A stretch of 64,000 nucleotides of DNA from Mauremys mutica (taxonomy: Eukaryota > Chordata > Testudines > Geoemydidae). The DNA lies in assembly GCF_020497125.1 (NCBI RefSeq), contig NC_059075.1, positions 44,986,003-45,050,002 on the forward strand, read 5' to 3'. Positions within the stretch are counted from its first letter, which is position 1, and each line of letters starts with the position of its first letter. Made by a program: the position numbers and the translations under genes. Below the pieces are notes generated by a model, which did not search any database, was not told where the DNA came from, and saw only the letters and a list, made by a program, of their open reading frames with translations. Below are positions 1 to 11,062 of the stretch, in pieces.

Positions 1-1119
1 TACCAGTTTGGGGTGTCAGCTCTGCTTTTTGACAATCTGCCCTGAGGTTGGCACACTCAGTCATGAACCACTCCAGACTGCATGACAGGGTGGATTAAGT
101 AAATTGGTTTCCCTGGATCAGAGTGGGACAGTAGGAGTTGGGAAGATGTTGCTTTTGCGCTGTACATTGTATGGATAAAAGATATGGCATGTTTCCCTGA
201 AAACAGTCAGGTGACCTAGAGGATATTCTGTGGCTGATGTGAGAGGGCTCCTAGATTTGTAACTACTCTATGTGTGGTGAAGGTTTATGGTCACTGTTAG
301 AAGCAAACCAGAGGTCAGACCTGGTGGTTGGGAATGAGAAGTGGGGGAGAAGTCTGTGTACGTGCATATTTTCAGTCATGCTCTGTCGCCCAATAGGGTG
401 TTTGTGAAAATTCTGTCACAGTAAGCTCTTGTGCTAATAGTCATAGGGGCAGGTGGTCCAGATTGCAATGGCAAGAGGAGGGCAGCTGCAGGAGAATATG
501 TGATTTTTAAGAAAAATCACTGATATAAACCTTTACATCTAGTGACTGGTTTACATTTTCTAGGCTATTTTTACAACAAAAAGGGCTGATTAGCTTCATG
601 TTCTAAATGAAAGCTTAGTTACATATCAAAGATTACAAGCACTCCTGATGGGAGTTTTCAAAGGTTTTAAGTCCCTAACTCAAATTAACCACCCAATCTT
701 TCAAAAAGTATTCAAAAGGGACTAGTTCTCTCTGAGGACAACAAAATACAACAAATCTGGGACTCACTAGATTCCCAGAGGTATAATATTAAAAAAACCC
801 AAATGGAGCTTTTCCAAAAATGAAAAGCCTTCCATATTTCATATCTCCAAAACAACTTGACCAATTAACCTCTAACTTTGCAAAATGAAATATGCCCGAG
901 AAAGGCCAGGTAGAATTTAGATTCTTTGAGGACTGGATACAGGGACAGCAATAGCAGGATTAAAAATAAAATCTAGTTTCAATTTGAACTATTAGGTCAT
1001 ACTTATGGCTCTGAAAATAAAATTATACAGTAAGCACCATTTCAGATAATATTAAAAGGAAAAATTGTAATTTCAATAAAACGTTATTGTTTTCTGATGG
1101 AAAGAATCTCTCCAGTAAG
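1..1119. other. Intronic DNA, nothing recognised
   Basis: This is MIPOL1 intron downstream of the last visible exon, or DNA beyond it. It is AT-rich without a clear repeat, splice-flanked open frame or RNA gene. I searched both strands for the next MIPOL1 coding exon and did not see it, so it probably lies before position 1. Confidence 0.5.
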
Positions 1120-1257
1120 CAGGGGTGCTGGAACAATTTTTATAGTGAGGGTTTTTAAGGGCCATTGAACAAAACTGTAAACTATGCATATAATGGAATC
1201 CACTTCAAGCCAGGGGGTGCGGCAGCACCTCCAGCACTCCTAGTTCCAGCACCCATG
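1120..1257. mobile_element. hAT-like miniature element (about 138 bp)
   Basis: The ends are inverted repeats. The left end at 1120-1134 reads CAGGGGTGCTGGAAC. The right end at 1243-1257 is its reverse complement with one mismatch. The internal sequence, rich in 'agcagcacc' words, matches a short repeat that I recall as common in turtle genomes. The CAGGGG-type terminus suggests the hAT superfamily, but I see no convincing 8-bp target duplication, so the superfamily is an inference. Confidence 0.6.
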
Positions 1258-3071
1258 TGAGCAACTATTCAATGACATTAAATAACTAACTTAGTACAAT
1301 TATGGGAAATTACTTAAAATCTTTTAAACATTTACTATTTGCAATCAACAGAATATCTGCCAAACACTAGCTTTTAGTGACTCCAGATTCAAGGCACCTG
1401 CATGACTGTGATCATAAATGATTCCAGGGTCTATAGTTTCTCTCTATGATGTCCATCAGTTATCTTGAAGAAGGCTGTACTACTTTTGATAGCATAGACT
1501 TCATTTTGCAACATTCAGCAAACATTTCACTGGCAACCTTAAACTCATGCAACACTTTATATTTATGTGGCATAGTCTTTTCTAGTTTATTCAATAAAAA
1601 GCTTTTTCCAAAAATGGCCTCAAAAATTGCACAGCAATTTTTGGCTACTAAATTTATGTGCATGTTGTCTTATATGGCCAAGTTTCTGCTCAAGCAAAAA
1701 GTTGGATTTGCGTATGCAACCTCTATTCTCATTCTTACATGCAAATCTGAACGTTTGCATGTACAAATATATATGTATGCAAAATTAAGTCAGTAATTTT
1801 AGAAGTTAAGTGAAGTCTGCTCTGAAAATTCAGCCCTCTACATCCACAGTGATAAAGCGCTGTACCTTCTTTTTGTAATTAGTGAAGGAATAACTAAACG
1901 AGGTATATAAGTCAGCTGATAGTCACCATGGTCTACTTGAGAACCTGTCTCAAATTTCTTCACACGCAAGTGCCTTTTGTGCACTCCATAGTAACCAACC
2001 GTCGATCAACTTTATTGTCAACAGAAAGGCCAACTTTTAATTTCTTTGTTGCAGCATGAAGGTTGCACATGTCACTGTATCCTGAAAGTGACCAAGGGTA
2101 ATAGAGAGAAACCATCTGACTAAGCTGAGTTGTCTTGAATTATCGTGCGCTGACCAAATCTACCGAACAAGAATGACAATTCTCTCATGCTCTCAAGAGT
2201 AACAAAAGAGTCTAGGCAACATTTAACTATAAATGAGATATGTTCACTTCCTCCTGCCTAAATAAAACACAATTTTAAAGTGACATATTAAAGAGATAGA
2301 GGAATACTGGCTTCTACTGAAGATTTATTTTCATTCCTTCGCACATAAACAGGAAATAGATTTCTGAACATATTACTGGTTGAACATACAAGTTTTTGCA
2401 TCTTCACCAGGCAATTTCTCTTATACTGGCAAGTAATGGTGCCTGCAGTTAGGCAGCTACCATTTTCAACAACATCACAATGCCACTTTCTCAAATCAAA
2501 GTAGAAAAACCCTATCAAATCTCTTTATTGTCTTTTCTCTGTCCCCCTCCTCCTACTCTCCTAATTTTTATCCTTATTGACAAGGCTTATTATTCTTCCA
2601 CCCAATTCCAACTGAAATAAGCTACCGTTTTGCAAATAGTAGTCTCAACTATGTGGTCACTAGTAGTATAGGTCAATAATGTTATTAATATAGCACATCC
2701 TGCTGAGAGCAGATCAAACAGCCATGCTTTAAAATGTTAGTTTTGTGCAATTGAGACAAACAGCAGCAGTTTTCTACACATTATAAAAATGTAATATTGC
2801 AAGGACAGAACCAAAACCAAATCTAGTGCTAGTTACCACAACACAGCCCATCGATTTGGAGAATATATTCTTTCTTGTTGTTTTCACACAACACACAAAA
2901 TAAAATAATACCATAACAGAAGGGTGCTGTATCTGTGTTTAAAGAAGGGGTTGTTGGCAAACACCACAGCTCACTTCTGCCGAAATGTACACAACTGATA
3001 TATGCAGCACGGAAAGCTGGCACCATGGGCTTACAACCTTAATTTGCCTGCAAGAAGGAACGGAGATTTAC
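1258..3071. other. Intronic DNA, nothing recognised
   Basis: This is MIPOL1 intron just downstream of the exon at 3072-3179. The open frames at 1446-1796 (+), 1460-1663 (-) and 2288-2518 (-) have no recognisable domain, and their edges do not fit MIPOL1 exons. No repeat was recognised. Confidence 0.45.
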
Positions 3072-3179
3072 CTTCAGAGCACGTTCTTGATTGTTTTCAG
3101 CAGTCAGATGTCTCGTGTTGTTTGCTGAAGTCTGGTTCTGCTCTTTCAGATGATGAAGCTCCTGCTCCAGCCGTTTGCA
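3072..3179 (-). CDS. MIPOL1: MIPOL1 internal exon, coiled-coil segment (108 nt)
   Basis: Read on the minus strand, the exon encodes 36 residues beginning CKRLEQELHHLKEQNQTSAN and ending in QERALK. From memory, vertebrate MIPOL1 has nearly the same stretch directly after its DAALS(K/Q) motif, so this exon follows the one at 47648-47818. The splice sites are good: a pyrimidine-rich acceptor ends in ttgcag just above 3179, and the donor is AAG|gtaaat at 3072/3071. Both ends are phase 0, so the frame continues cleanly from the previous exon. The heptad-like Leu, Glu and Lys pattern fits a coiled coil. MIPOL1 is a largely coiled-coil protein of about 440 residues in human and its biochemical role is poorly defined. 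The next exon (expected to start with A-K-L-L) is not in the window. Confidence 0.93.
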
Positions 3180-3344
3180 CTGCAACGAGGAAAGAATTCC
3201 ATTAAGTAAAGGAGATGGGGCATATTTTTTTCCTCAAGAAGCCAAATGAATTAATGTAAATAACACCATCACCATTTTTGCAGTGGAAAAAGCTTCCAGC
3301 AAAAGCAAGTTGTAATCAAAGAGATGAAATCATATTAGATCTAT

Positions 3345-3356
3345 ACACCACACACA

Positions 3357-3389
<33 letters not shown>
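3345..3389. repeat. (CA)n microsatellite
   Basis: This is an almost pure CA dinucleotide run of about 22 units with one TA interruption near 3362. It lies about 165 bp inside the intron from the 3072-3179 exon. Confidence 0.95.
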
Positions 3390-4439
3390 GTAAATCAATC
3401 TTTTATTCATTGTCTTGTTCGGATCCAATTGTTTGAAGGAAAAACTTATATATCAAGTATAGTATATCAAGAAACTCTGCCAAATAATATTTAAATATAT
3501 TTTACAAATGAATATGACACTGAGCCAAATTTTGATCTCAGCTGCCCCAGTGTAACAGAGCAGAATTTGCTTCATTATATATTTAAATATAATTGAATAT
3601 GAGAAAAGTAAGTATGTACCTTTACAAAAACCTTCACTTATTAATAAGGAAATATATGTATAGATTTATACAGTACATATTAATAAAACTCAGACTGCAT
3701 TCATTCCCAAATGTATATTAGATCTTGGACGACAACTAGTTTTTTAAAAAAATGTTTTTTTAATAATCAACTTTTTAAAACGATCAAGAACGGGATAGAA
3801 AATGTTAGTTTTTCCTATTCTGAGTGTGTGCATACAAACACTTCAAGGAGTTAACTTCAATAAGTATTTTAAAGACCAAGGTATTTAGGATATTCAAATT
3901 GACACCCAAAGCAGATTTAACCAGTTTTCAAGATAGCAATGAGGGGCAAAACCCAGCTATCCTGGCTTACCATAGTAATTAACAATTAGCAGAAAAAACT
4001 CTTATAAAAACAGGGAAAGGGGAACTAGAGATGAAGATTCAATGTCTTACTATGGGCATGTAAGAGGAATTGCTAAAGCAAAACTGAGAGAAGAGAGCAT
4101 ATTAGCTGAAAACATTAGCAAAAACAAAATATTTTTAGCATACACCATATTACTGGGAAGCAGAAGGAAGTAATTATGATAGCACCATTGAAAACCAAAC
4201 CATGGAGGAGCTTGACGGCACAGCATCTGAATATTCAAAGACGAGGAACATAAGCTGCTGAATACTCAGAGTAGGCATAGAGGGAAGGGAGAAGATCAAA
4301 GATGTAATGGCCACTAGCACTGTGATCTCAAAACTAAAAATTTAAACTCAAATAATATTACTAGGGACAGATAGCTTATGATCCTGGATTATTTTGGAAG
4401 CTATGTAAGGAATCAAATTTCCTATCAAATTTATAATCT
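3390..4439. other. AT-rich intron, nothing clear
   Basis: Mostly unique AT-rich sequence. A short stretch near 3525-3560 resembles the ancient amniote CR1/L3-type repeat phrase 'gagccaaattttgatctcag', but it is too short to call firmly. Confidence 0.4.
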
Positions 4440-4600
4440 GTCATGATGCAGGACTAGCGAGCAAGGAAGCATGGCTCATGTTAGCCCCAATGTTTTAAAA
4501 AGGTAAATGGTTCTGAACCAGAAGACTACAGGCTAGTGAGTCTATCTACAGTCCCGAATAAAATTTTAAAGCTATAACCAAAAGTGCATTTTCCAACACA
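4440..4600 (+). mobile_element. Old CR1-like LINE fragment (reverse transcriptase region)
   Basis: The plus frame at 4514-4570 reads EPEDYRLVSLSTVPNKILK. This fits the CR1/L3 reverse-transcriptase phrase (N/D)YRPVSLTSVPGK(I/V)(L/M)E. The preceding DNA ('caaggaagcatggctcatg') is consistent with the same element but decayed. It is an old, short fragment with no ends visible. Confidence 0.6.
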
Positions 4601-7600
4601 AGTTTTTTTATTTCCTTCTTTAAACTCTTAACCACAAATAATGGACTCTAGGCCCCATTACCAAACACTCGCACCTAAACTGGATGTCAAATCCCAAGGC
4701 TTGCATGGGTATCCAAATAATGGCAGTTGCTCAAACTGGGCAAATAAGGGCTGATCTAAGCACCCAAATGAAGTATCTGTGTGTCTATTTTATGTATTTG
4801 CATATGAAACCTCAGCTCAGAAAAGTTACCAGCTATAGCGAATTTCTCCTTTTCAAAAAGAGGGAATATTTCTGGAACTAGTATATTCTCTCAAACTGGT
4901 AGTAGTGTGCAAGTGTGCTAACACTATCACAGCTATTTCATTTTTGTAGTGAATAACAAAGGAGAAAAAGATAGAGAAAAGACAAAAAAAATCTGTTAAA
5001 GTGCACCATGATGGATGGTGGTTGTGTATTTTTGTAACTTGTTAAAGCCTAAGGCTAAGATAATATATTAATACATTTGATTTGATTTGTGTATGTCTGT
5101 GTTTATTTGTATAAAGCAATGGTTCAAGTACTGAATATAATTTTAATTATCATTTTTACAGAAAACAGCAATCACAAATCATGCCCCTAAAATGCCTTTT
5201 CATAACAAATGTGTGAGAAGTAATGTGGTATGAAAATAATGCCAAAAACTCTGAATCAGTTCTAATTAAATTCATCTATACGTGGGTACAGTTTCTCTGG
5301 CATGCAGACTCATAACACCAGAGTTTTAAAAATCAGTTAGTTAACTCATTATCACAAATCATGAGTTTTCAGTTTCAACTTAACATCAGCAAAATTGCCA
5401 TTTCAACCTTTCAAAAATGCCTTCCTTTAAAAAAAAATCTTTTGTCTTGACATCTCTTAACATTATACTAATTGTACCAAGGCACTTAAAACAGACTGGG
5501 GTAACAAGGATATGGGCCAAAAATTTAATCCACCTGAAAAATATCACATATTTTTATTCACACTGGCTCCAAAAATAACACTGGTACATAGATAATATTA
5601 AAACTAGTTATTGGATAATTCAATAACAAACCTCACGTGCCTGATGTTTTGCACAACTGCAGGCCTCTGTGTGCACTTCATAACATTATTCTACTCTATT
5701 TGTTCCACTCTTATGAAGACAGGATATTGACATAAACAGAAACAGCAAGATTCTTGCACTATCCTAGCTACTCACAAGGCAAGAAGGCAAGTCAAAGAGA
5801 AGCAGCACAAAGCATGCATGCCCACACATCAAAGCAGCTGGTAGAATTAAAGGTATGTCAATTTCAACAGTGTCTAAGTTGATTTAAATATGCTAGATGT
5901 GCACTTTCCCATCTTAAGTGAATAAAATGATCTCATTTTCACTAAAAACATTGACAGTAGAAAATCAGGACTAGTGTTGCTAGAATCCATTTTAGGGGCA
6001 TCACAAAAAAAACCAAAAAACAAACAAAAAAGAAAAACAAAACCAAAAAAACCCAAAACAAAGTTAGTGACTTAATTTATTTATCACAGGAGAAAAAGTG
6101 TCTAATTAATTAAGTCTATGATAGTGTCACCCAAGTAGAAGACACAAGTCACCTAATTCATTTAAAATAATTCATTAACCAAACCTGTCACATGTACATT
6201 GCAAATCAAATTTATTTTCACCAGTCTAGGAAATAGCAACTAGCTATGCCTTGTCTATGACGAACTGTTGTTATGGTGACAATTTTTTATTTATATGTTA
6301 ATGGTGTATATAGCATAAAAATCATAACTTCACAAAAATGTACAGTTAGAATATTTTTAGCATTAACAATACTGTACTAAAAGTACACTCCTTTTTCACA
6401 AGGACAAGAGTATCTGGAATTCCTGTGCAGCCAATATTTTTGCTGTTCGGAAGGAGTGGAGTATTAAGAACAGTTTTAGACAATGTGGGCCTTCTACTCA
6501 TTTCAGCCAACATTTTTTGACTTCTGTTTTGTTGGTTGTTAGCAGGGTCCAATAAAAATAGATGTTCTTTAAAAGAACATGTGTTTTTATTGGTTCCCCA
6601 GTTTGCTGAAAGATGCCAACAGCTGCAAGGATGAAACTGGACTTCCTTCTAAAAACATGTATAATAATCTTTTTGGAGTAGGGCGGAGAGAAGACATGAC
6701 CCAGTTTAATACTGACAAGGAAGCATCAGATGTTTGCTTTTAAGGCCTAAAGGAGGAAGTCTTTTATTTTTAGAATTATAAATGTGAATTTCTAAACCCT
6801 ACTATATCAAATGTGTGAAGATATTTATTTGTAAAACATTCAAGCTATATCCTAGCAATATCAGAGATGAGTGAAACTATTTTAAAATGATATATCAACT
6901 TAAGTAGATTTTGGACTGTCTACAGATTCTTATTTGAAAGAAAACTGCTCATGTAGAGGAAATCCTGAATTAAGCATTATATTATGTAAAAGGCAATAAT
7001 CATTTAGAAATCTGTCTTTCCTAGTTTGAATATCTTACATACTTTGGACACAATCATGGCACATATGCATAGGTCAAGGGTGGGGGGATAAGCATGGAGT
7101 AGAGTCCTGGAGACGTAGCTAGGAAGGGAATCATTAGAGCCTTGGTGGAGGAATGTGTTGTTTCATGGAGATTTCATACAAGTAACCCAGCTCACTCATG
7201 TAAATAGATTTTACCACCAAGAAAAGCTGTGTAGTCAAGATATGCATTGCCTATGCAGAGATCCGGTGTGTAATGTCAAAAAAGGGTGAAAGGATTTGAT
7301 AGAAAAACAGGAGACATTTTCCTAAAGAACAAATTATTATAACATCTGGATGTACACATTAGCTCTAAAATTACCAAGCTTAAGTTGGCTTTGCCCATGT
7401 CACCACTTTGATAGTCCCATCTTGATGTAGACTTGAATAGTGATTCTCTTTATGTATTTGATTAAAACAGTATTTATTAACCTTAAAGATAAAAAGTGAG
7501 TCACTAACCCAAGCCATTTTACTGAATTATACTAATGCACCTATAGGGATAATTATCTACATGAATTTATTTAAATTTGATAACTTAAAAAATCCAGTTT

Positions 7601-10097
7601 GATAGAATACACTTAGTTGTATGTCCTGACATATAAAACAATTGTTTTAAAAAAAGCCCTGTAGATCTTTTTTTCCCAACAAGTGAGAATCTAAATTCCC
7701 AATTGCACTGACCTCATTGAAGCTCCATATAGGTACAGGATACATTCTGATGCAGGATCTAGGTCAAAATCACTACAGTCCAGTCCAGCAAGATATTTAA
7801 ACATGAACCCAACTTTAAGCATGCAAGTAGTTCCATGAAACTCAACGGGATTATGCCAGTGCTTTATGTTAGGCCTGTTCTGAAATACCTTGCTGAAGTA
7901 GTGAAGTAGTGAAATTGACAAGAACCAGGTTGCAGCCAATGCACAAAGTAAATACCTGTAAGGGGAGAGAAATATTTCCCTCTCTACTGTCTTTCAGTTA
8001 TGGTCAACTTAGGTGTTCATTTAACAATCGTATGTACAACATTTTGACAGAAATGCATTTATCCTCTTATACAGAGTCAAGAGAATGTTGCTGTTTTGCT
8101 GAGTGACAAGAAATTTAATGAGAAATAAATTTTGATGTATTTCAATAGAAATATACAACAGATAAATTAAACAGACCTTTGAATATCATGTTCCTACTGG
8201 CCAGAGTAGTATTTCTGCAAGTGATAAATACTAGGTACATTTACAATAGCAATCACTTCATCAGTGGCATAAGCAACTCACATACAATCTGTACATGGAG
8301 CACTAGAATTTTTTTTTTAAATTATGGCTATTTTTTACGTGATTTTTTTTCTCAGTCATCTATAGACATGAGTGAATACAATAATATGAAGCAGACAGAA
8401 ACAGTTTAACTGATTTTACTCTTGTTTTATTATTCTATTATCCTTTTCTTTATTTTCTTTTAAAAGATCTTCACATGAGAATAGCACCCAACTCAAAGAG
8501 TCCTAATGGAATGCAAGCATGCTTAGTTTTTGACAGTTTTTTTTTTCTTTTTTTGAACAGTCTGCTCCTTGTCCCAAATTCATCATGATTGCTTGAGAGG
8601 CAAACATCTTGCCACTTGGATGCTACACAACTCTTTCCTTTGCAGACAAAAATAATACCAAACTCTTCCAGTCAAAACACAAACCAACCTTTGGTGTCAA
8701 TATGAATTATGTACATTGAACTGCAGATGTTTGGAAGCACTTATATCTATATACATAGATTTTATCTTTTTTCATGTAGAAGAATTATTTTTTGTTCAAA
8801 AATAAATGAGTTTCTATACAATTATCACTAGAAGGATTTTTCCATTAAACTATAATTTTGAATTAAAATTTTCTACTGTCTGAAAGAAAAGGTTTTCTTC
8901 AAAGTCCTGGCAAACACTCAACAAATGTGTTTAAATGATTATTTATACAATGCCTAGCATCTTAAAACTACTGGAATTTCAAGAAAGAGAAGTGCTTTTA
9001 TAGCGCTTAGGCCTCAGAAACATCTGCCTCTTAAAAAAAAATTTATATTCGATTAGTAAGAGAAACATTTCAAGCTAGAAACATTTTTTGCAACTGTGCA
9101 TTGGGGTCTTGCTCACTCAGAAACCATCAAAAGAAACATTAAAAAACAAATGAAACACTGTCTGCATTGCTACTGTGAGCCAATTGGAGCCTGGCGGATT
9201 AAAGGAACCAGATAATACACAATGTACATCACAAACTGTGCATTTATGAACATGACAAAGAGCAGCAAATCAAGAGTTCATTTATTTTCTTTGGAATACT
9301 TTAAGGAACCATAAAACAAGATGAATGGAAGTTTCAGATTATTAACTCCTTCTGTCCCTTTTCATTAAAAAAAATCTAGACCAGTACAACCAAATTGTGC
9401 CACTAGTCACGCCTGTGCAATTTTGTTTGGCCTTGAGTGTAATTTAGCTATAACTTTTATGTAGTTATTCAGCCTTTTTTCCCTTTCAGGATGAAGTTTG
9501 GAGGATCGATGGCAAGATCAATTTCCTCTTCAGTAAAGTCTCAATGTACATTTCTACCATATCATAATGAACTCTCAACATTTGGCAATGTGAGGAAAGA
9601 GTCAAACCTATGATGTAGGACCTAGAAATGATCAAAACTATCTTTGTCTTTGCAAAGGGCAAAGACTGGTAATGGCTGGACCTAAAGAGATATGGTGGTT
9701 TGATTTGAATAAGCAGTCTACAGCTTGGATTGCTTAACTAAACCTGTTAAGTTCTGGAAATCCAGATGGAAGTCTTGCAAGCATAGGCTATTTCAGAAGA
9801 TTTTTATTGCCATGAGTGAAAACTTTCATTAAGTAGGCCTGTAACAGAGTCAAAACTGGTGTCAGGCACCAATTTTCAGTGTTGCTCCATTTATTGTTGC
9901 AAGGTCCAAGTGACTTAGTAGTGTTAAGTTTCACTTTCAAAAGTGAATTTGGCATTTAGGAGTCTAAGTCCCATTGATTTTCAATGAAAAGGTGAGAAAA
10001 AATAATTTAAAAATGTAGTATCTCTAGAAATTACCTAAATTAGCCTTTTGTAGGTCTAAAAAGGCCACAAAATTAAAGGCCATTATATCCTGGCCTT
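4601..10097. other. Mostly unique intronic DNA
   Basis: About 5.5 kb of AT-rich intron. It contains an A-rich/AAAAC low-complexity run near 6003-6061, a T-run near 8540-8555 and other homopolymer tracts. The open frames at 7691-7939 (-) and 8179-8409 (+) show no domain. No splice-flanked coding exon or RNA gene was recognised. Confidence 0.4.
6003..6061. repeat. A-rich low-complexity run with CAAAA units
   Basis: A dense run of A with interspersed C, made of irregular CAAAA and CAAAC units. It could be a degraded microsatellite or the tail of a retroelement, but no retroelement body is recognisable beside it. Confidence 0.8.
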
Positions 10098-10193
10098 TCA
10101 GGAACAGAATCACAGAAATGTAGCGTTGGAAGGGGTCTTCATGGGTCATCAAGTCCAGCCCCCTGCACTGAGGCAGGATCAAGTAAACCTAGA
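10098..10193 (-). mobile_element. CR1 LINE 3' end fragment
   Basis: The plus-strand text 'gaatcacagaaatgtag' followed by 'gttggaaggggtc' and 'atcaagtccagccccctg' is the reverse complement of the standard CR1 3' end. The element therefore points to the minus strand. The homology stops at about 10193, where a miniature element and a SINE intervene. CR1 resumes at about 10614. Confidence 0.85.
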
Positions 10194-10438
10194 CTGGGGT
10201 CAACAACCCTTGGCATGTGGCTCATCAGGGTAATCTGCTGGCAGGCTGCAAGACATCTTGTTTATGTTGACTGTCTGCAGGCACAGCCCCCTGCAGCTCC
10301 CAGTGGTTGTGATTTGCTGTTCCTGGCCAATAGAGCTGTGGGAAACTGGACACAATTCTCCAGTTTGGAGAACTCACCAGTGCTGAATAGAGCAGGACAG
10401 TTACCTCCCCTGACTTACACACAGCACTGCTGTTAATA
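10194..10438. mobile_element. Turtle-type miniature or non-autonomous element
   Basis: The segment begins 'ctggggtcaacaacccttggc' and continues 'atgtggctcatcagg', then 'ctcccagtggttgtg' and 'ggccaatagagctgtggg'. This matches a turtle interspersed repeat that I recall starting with a CAGGGGTCGGCAACC-like terminus, probably hAT. Only the left end is clear, and the right boundary against the Cry SINE is estimated. Confidence 0.5.
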
Positions 10439-10439
10439 C

Positions 10440-10610
10440 ACCCTTAGAATATATGGAGATATACCTATCTCACAGAGCTGCCCCCTGCCTTCACTAGCAG
10501 GATCAAGTACTGATTTTGCCACAGATCTCTAAGTGGCCCCCTCAAGAATTGAACTCACAACCCTGGGTTTAGCAGGCTAATGCTCAAACCACTGAGCTAT
10601 CCCTCTCCCC
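10440..10610 (-). mobile_element. Cry-type tRNA-derived SINE (turtle), internally deleted
   Basis: Read on the minus strand from 10610, the head is tRNA-like. An A box (tagctcagtggtttgagc) lies at 10599-10582 and a B box-like sequence (ggttgtgagttcaattc) at 10563-10547. These are the RNA polymerase III internal promoter elements. The body ends with the typical 'gagataggtatatctcc' tail. Compared with the family as I recall it, the middle is missing: the 'aaggcagggggc' segment runs straight into 'agctctgtgagatagg', without the usual 'ggactagatgacc' portion. SINEs of this family are characteristic of cryptodiran turtles, making this the best single taxonomic marker in the window. Confidence 0.85.
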
Positions 10611-10613
10611 GGG

Positions 10614-11062
10614 AAAATTATTAGCCTTTTTTGCAACTGCATCATATTGTTGGCTCATATTCAATGTGTTATCCACTATAACCTCCATATCCTTCTCTGC
10701 AGGACTATTGCCTAACCAGTTATTCCCCATGTTGTGTTTGTGCATTTGGTTTTTCCTTCCTAAGTGTAGTACTTTGCACTTGCTTTATTGAGTTTCATAG
10801 TGTTGATTTAAGACCAATTCCCCAATTTATCAAGATCATTTTGAATTCTCACCCTGTCCTCCAAAGAGCTAGCAACCCCTCCCAGCTTTATGTCACCGAC
10901 AAATTTTCATTATCCAAGTCATTAATGAAAATATTGAATAGTACCAAACCCAGAACTGACCTGTGGGACCTCACCACATACATCCTCCTACTTTGACAGC
11001 AAAACTATTGATTATTAAGCCCAATAGATTTAATATGGATTTCTACAGGGATACAGACAGAG
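10614..11062 (-). mobile_element. CR1 LINE ORF2 C-terminal fragment
   Basis: Plus-strand phrases such as 'cctgtgggacctcaccacatac', 'gacagcaaaactattgatt' and 'tttatcaagatcattttgaat' are the reverse complement of the CR1 reverse-transcriptase and post-RT coding region. The frame is broken many times. Together with 10098-10193 this is one older CR1 insertion, later interrupted between its coding part and its 3' end. Confidence 0.75.
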
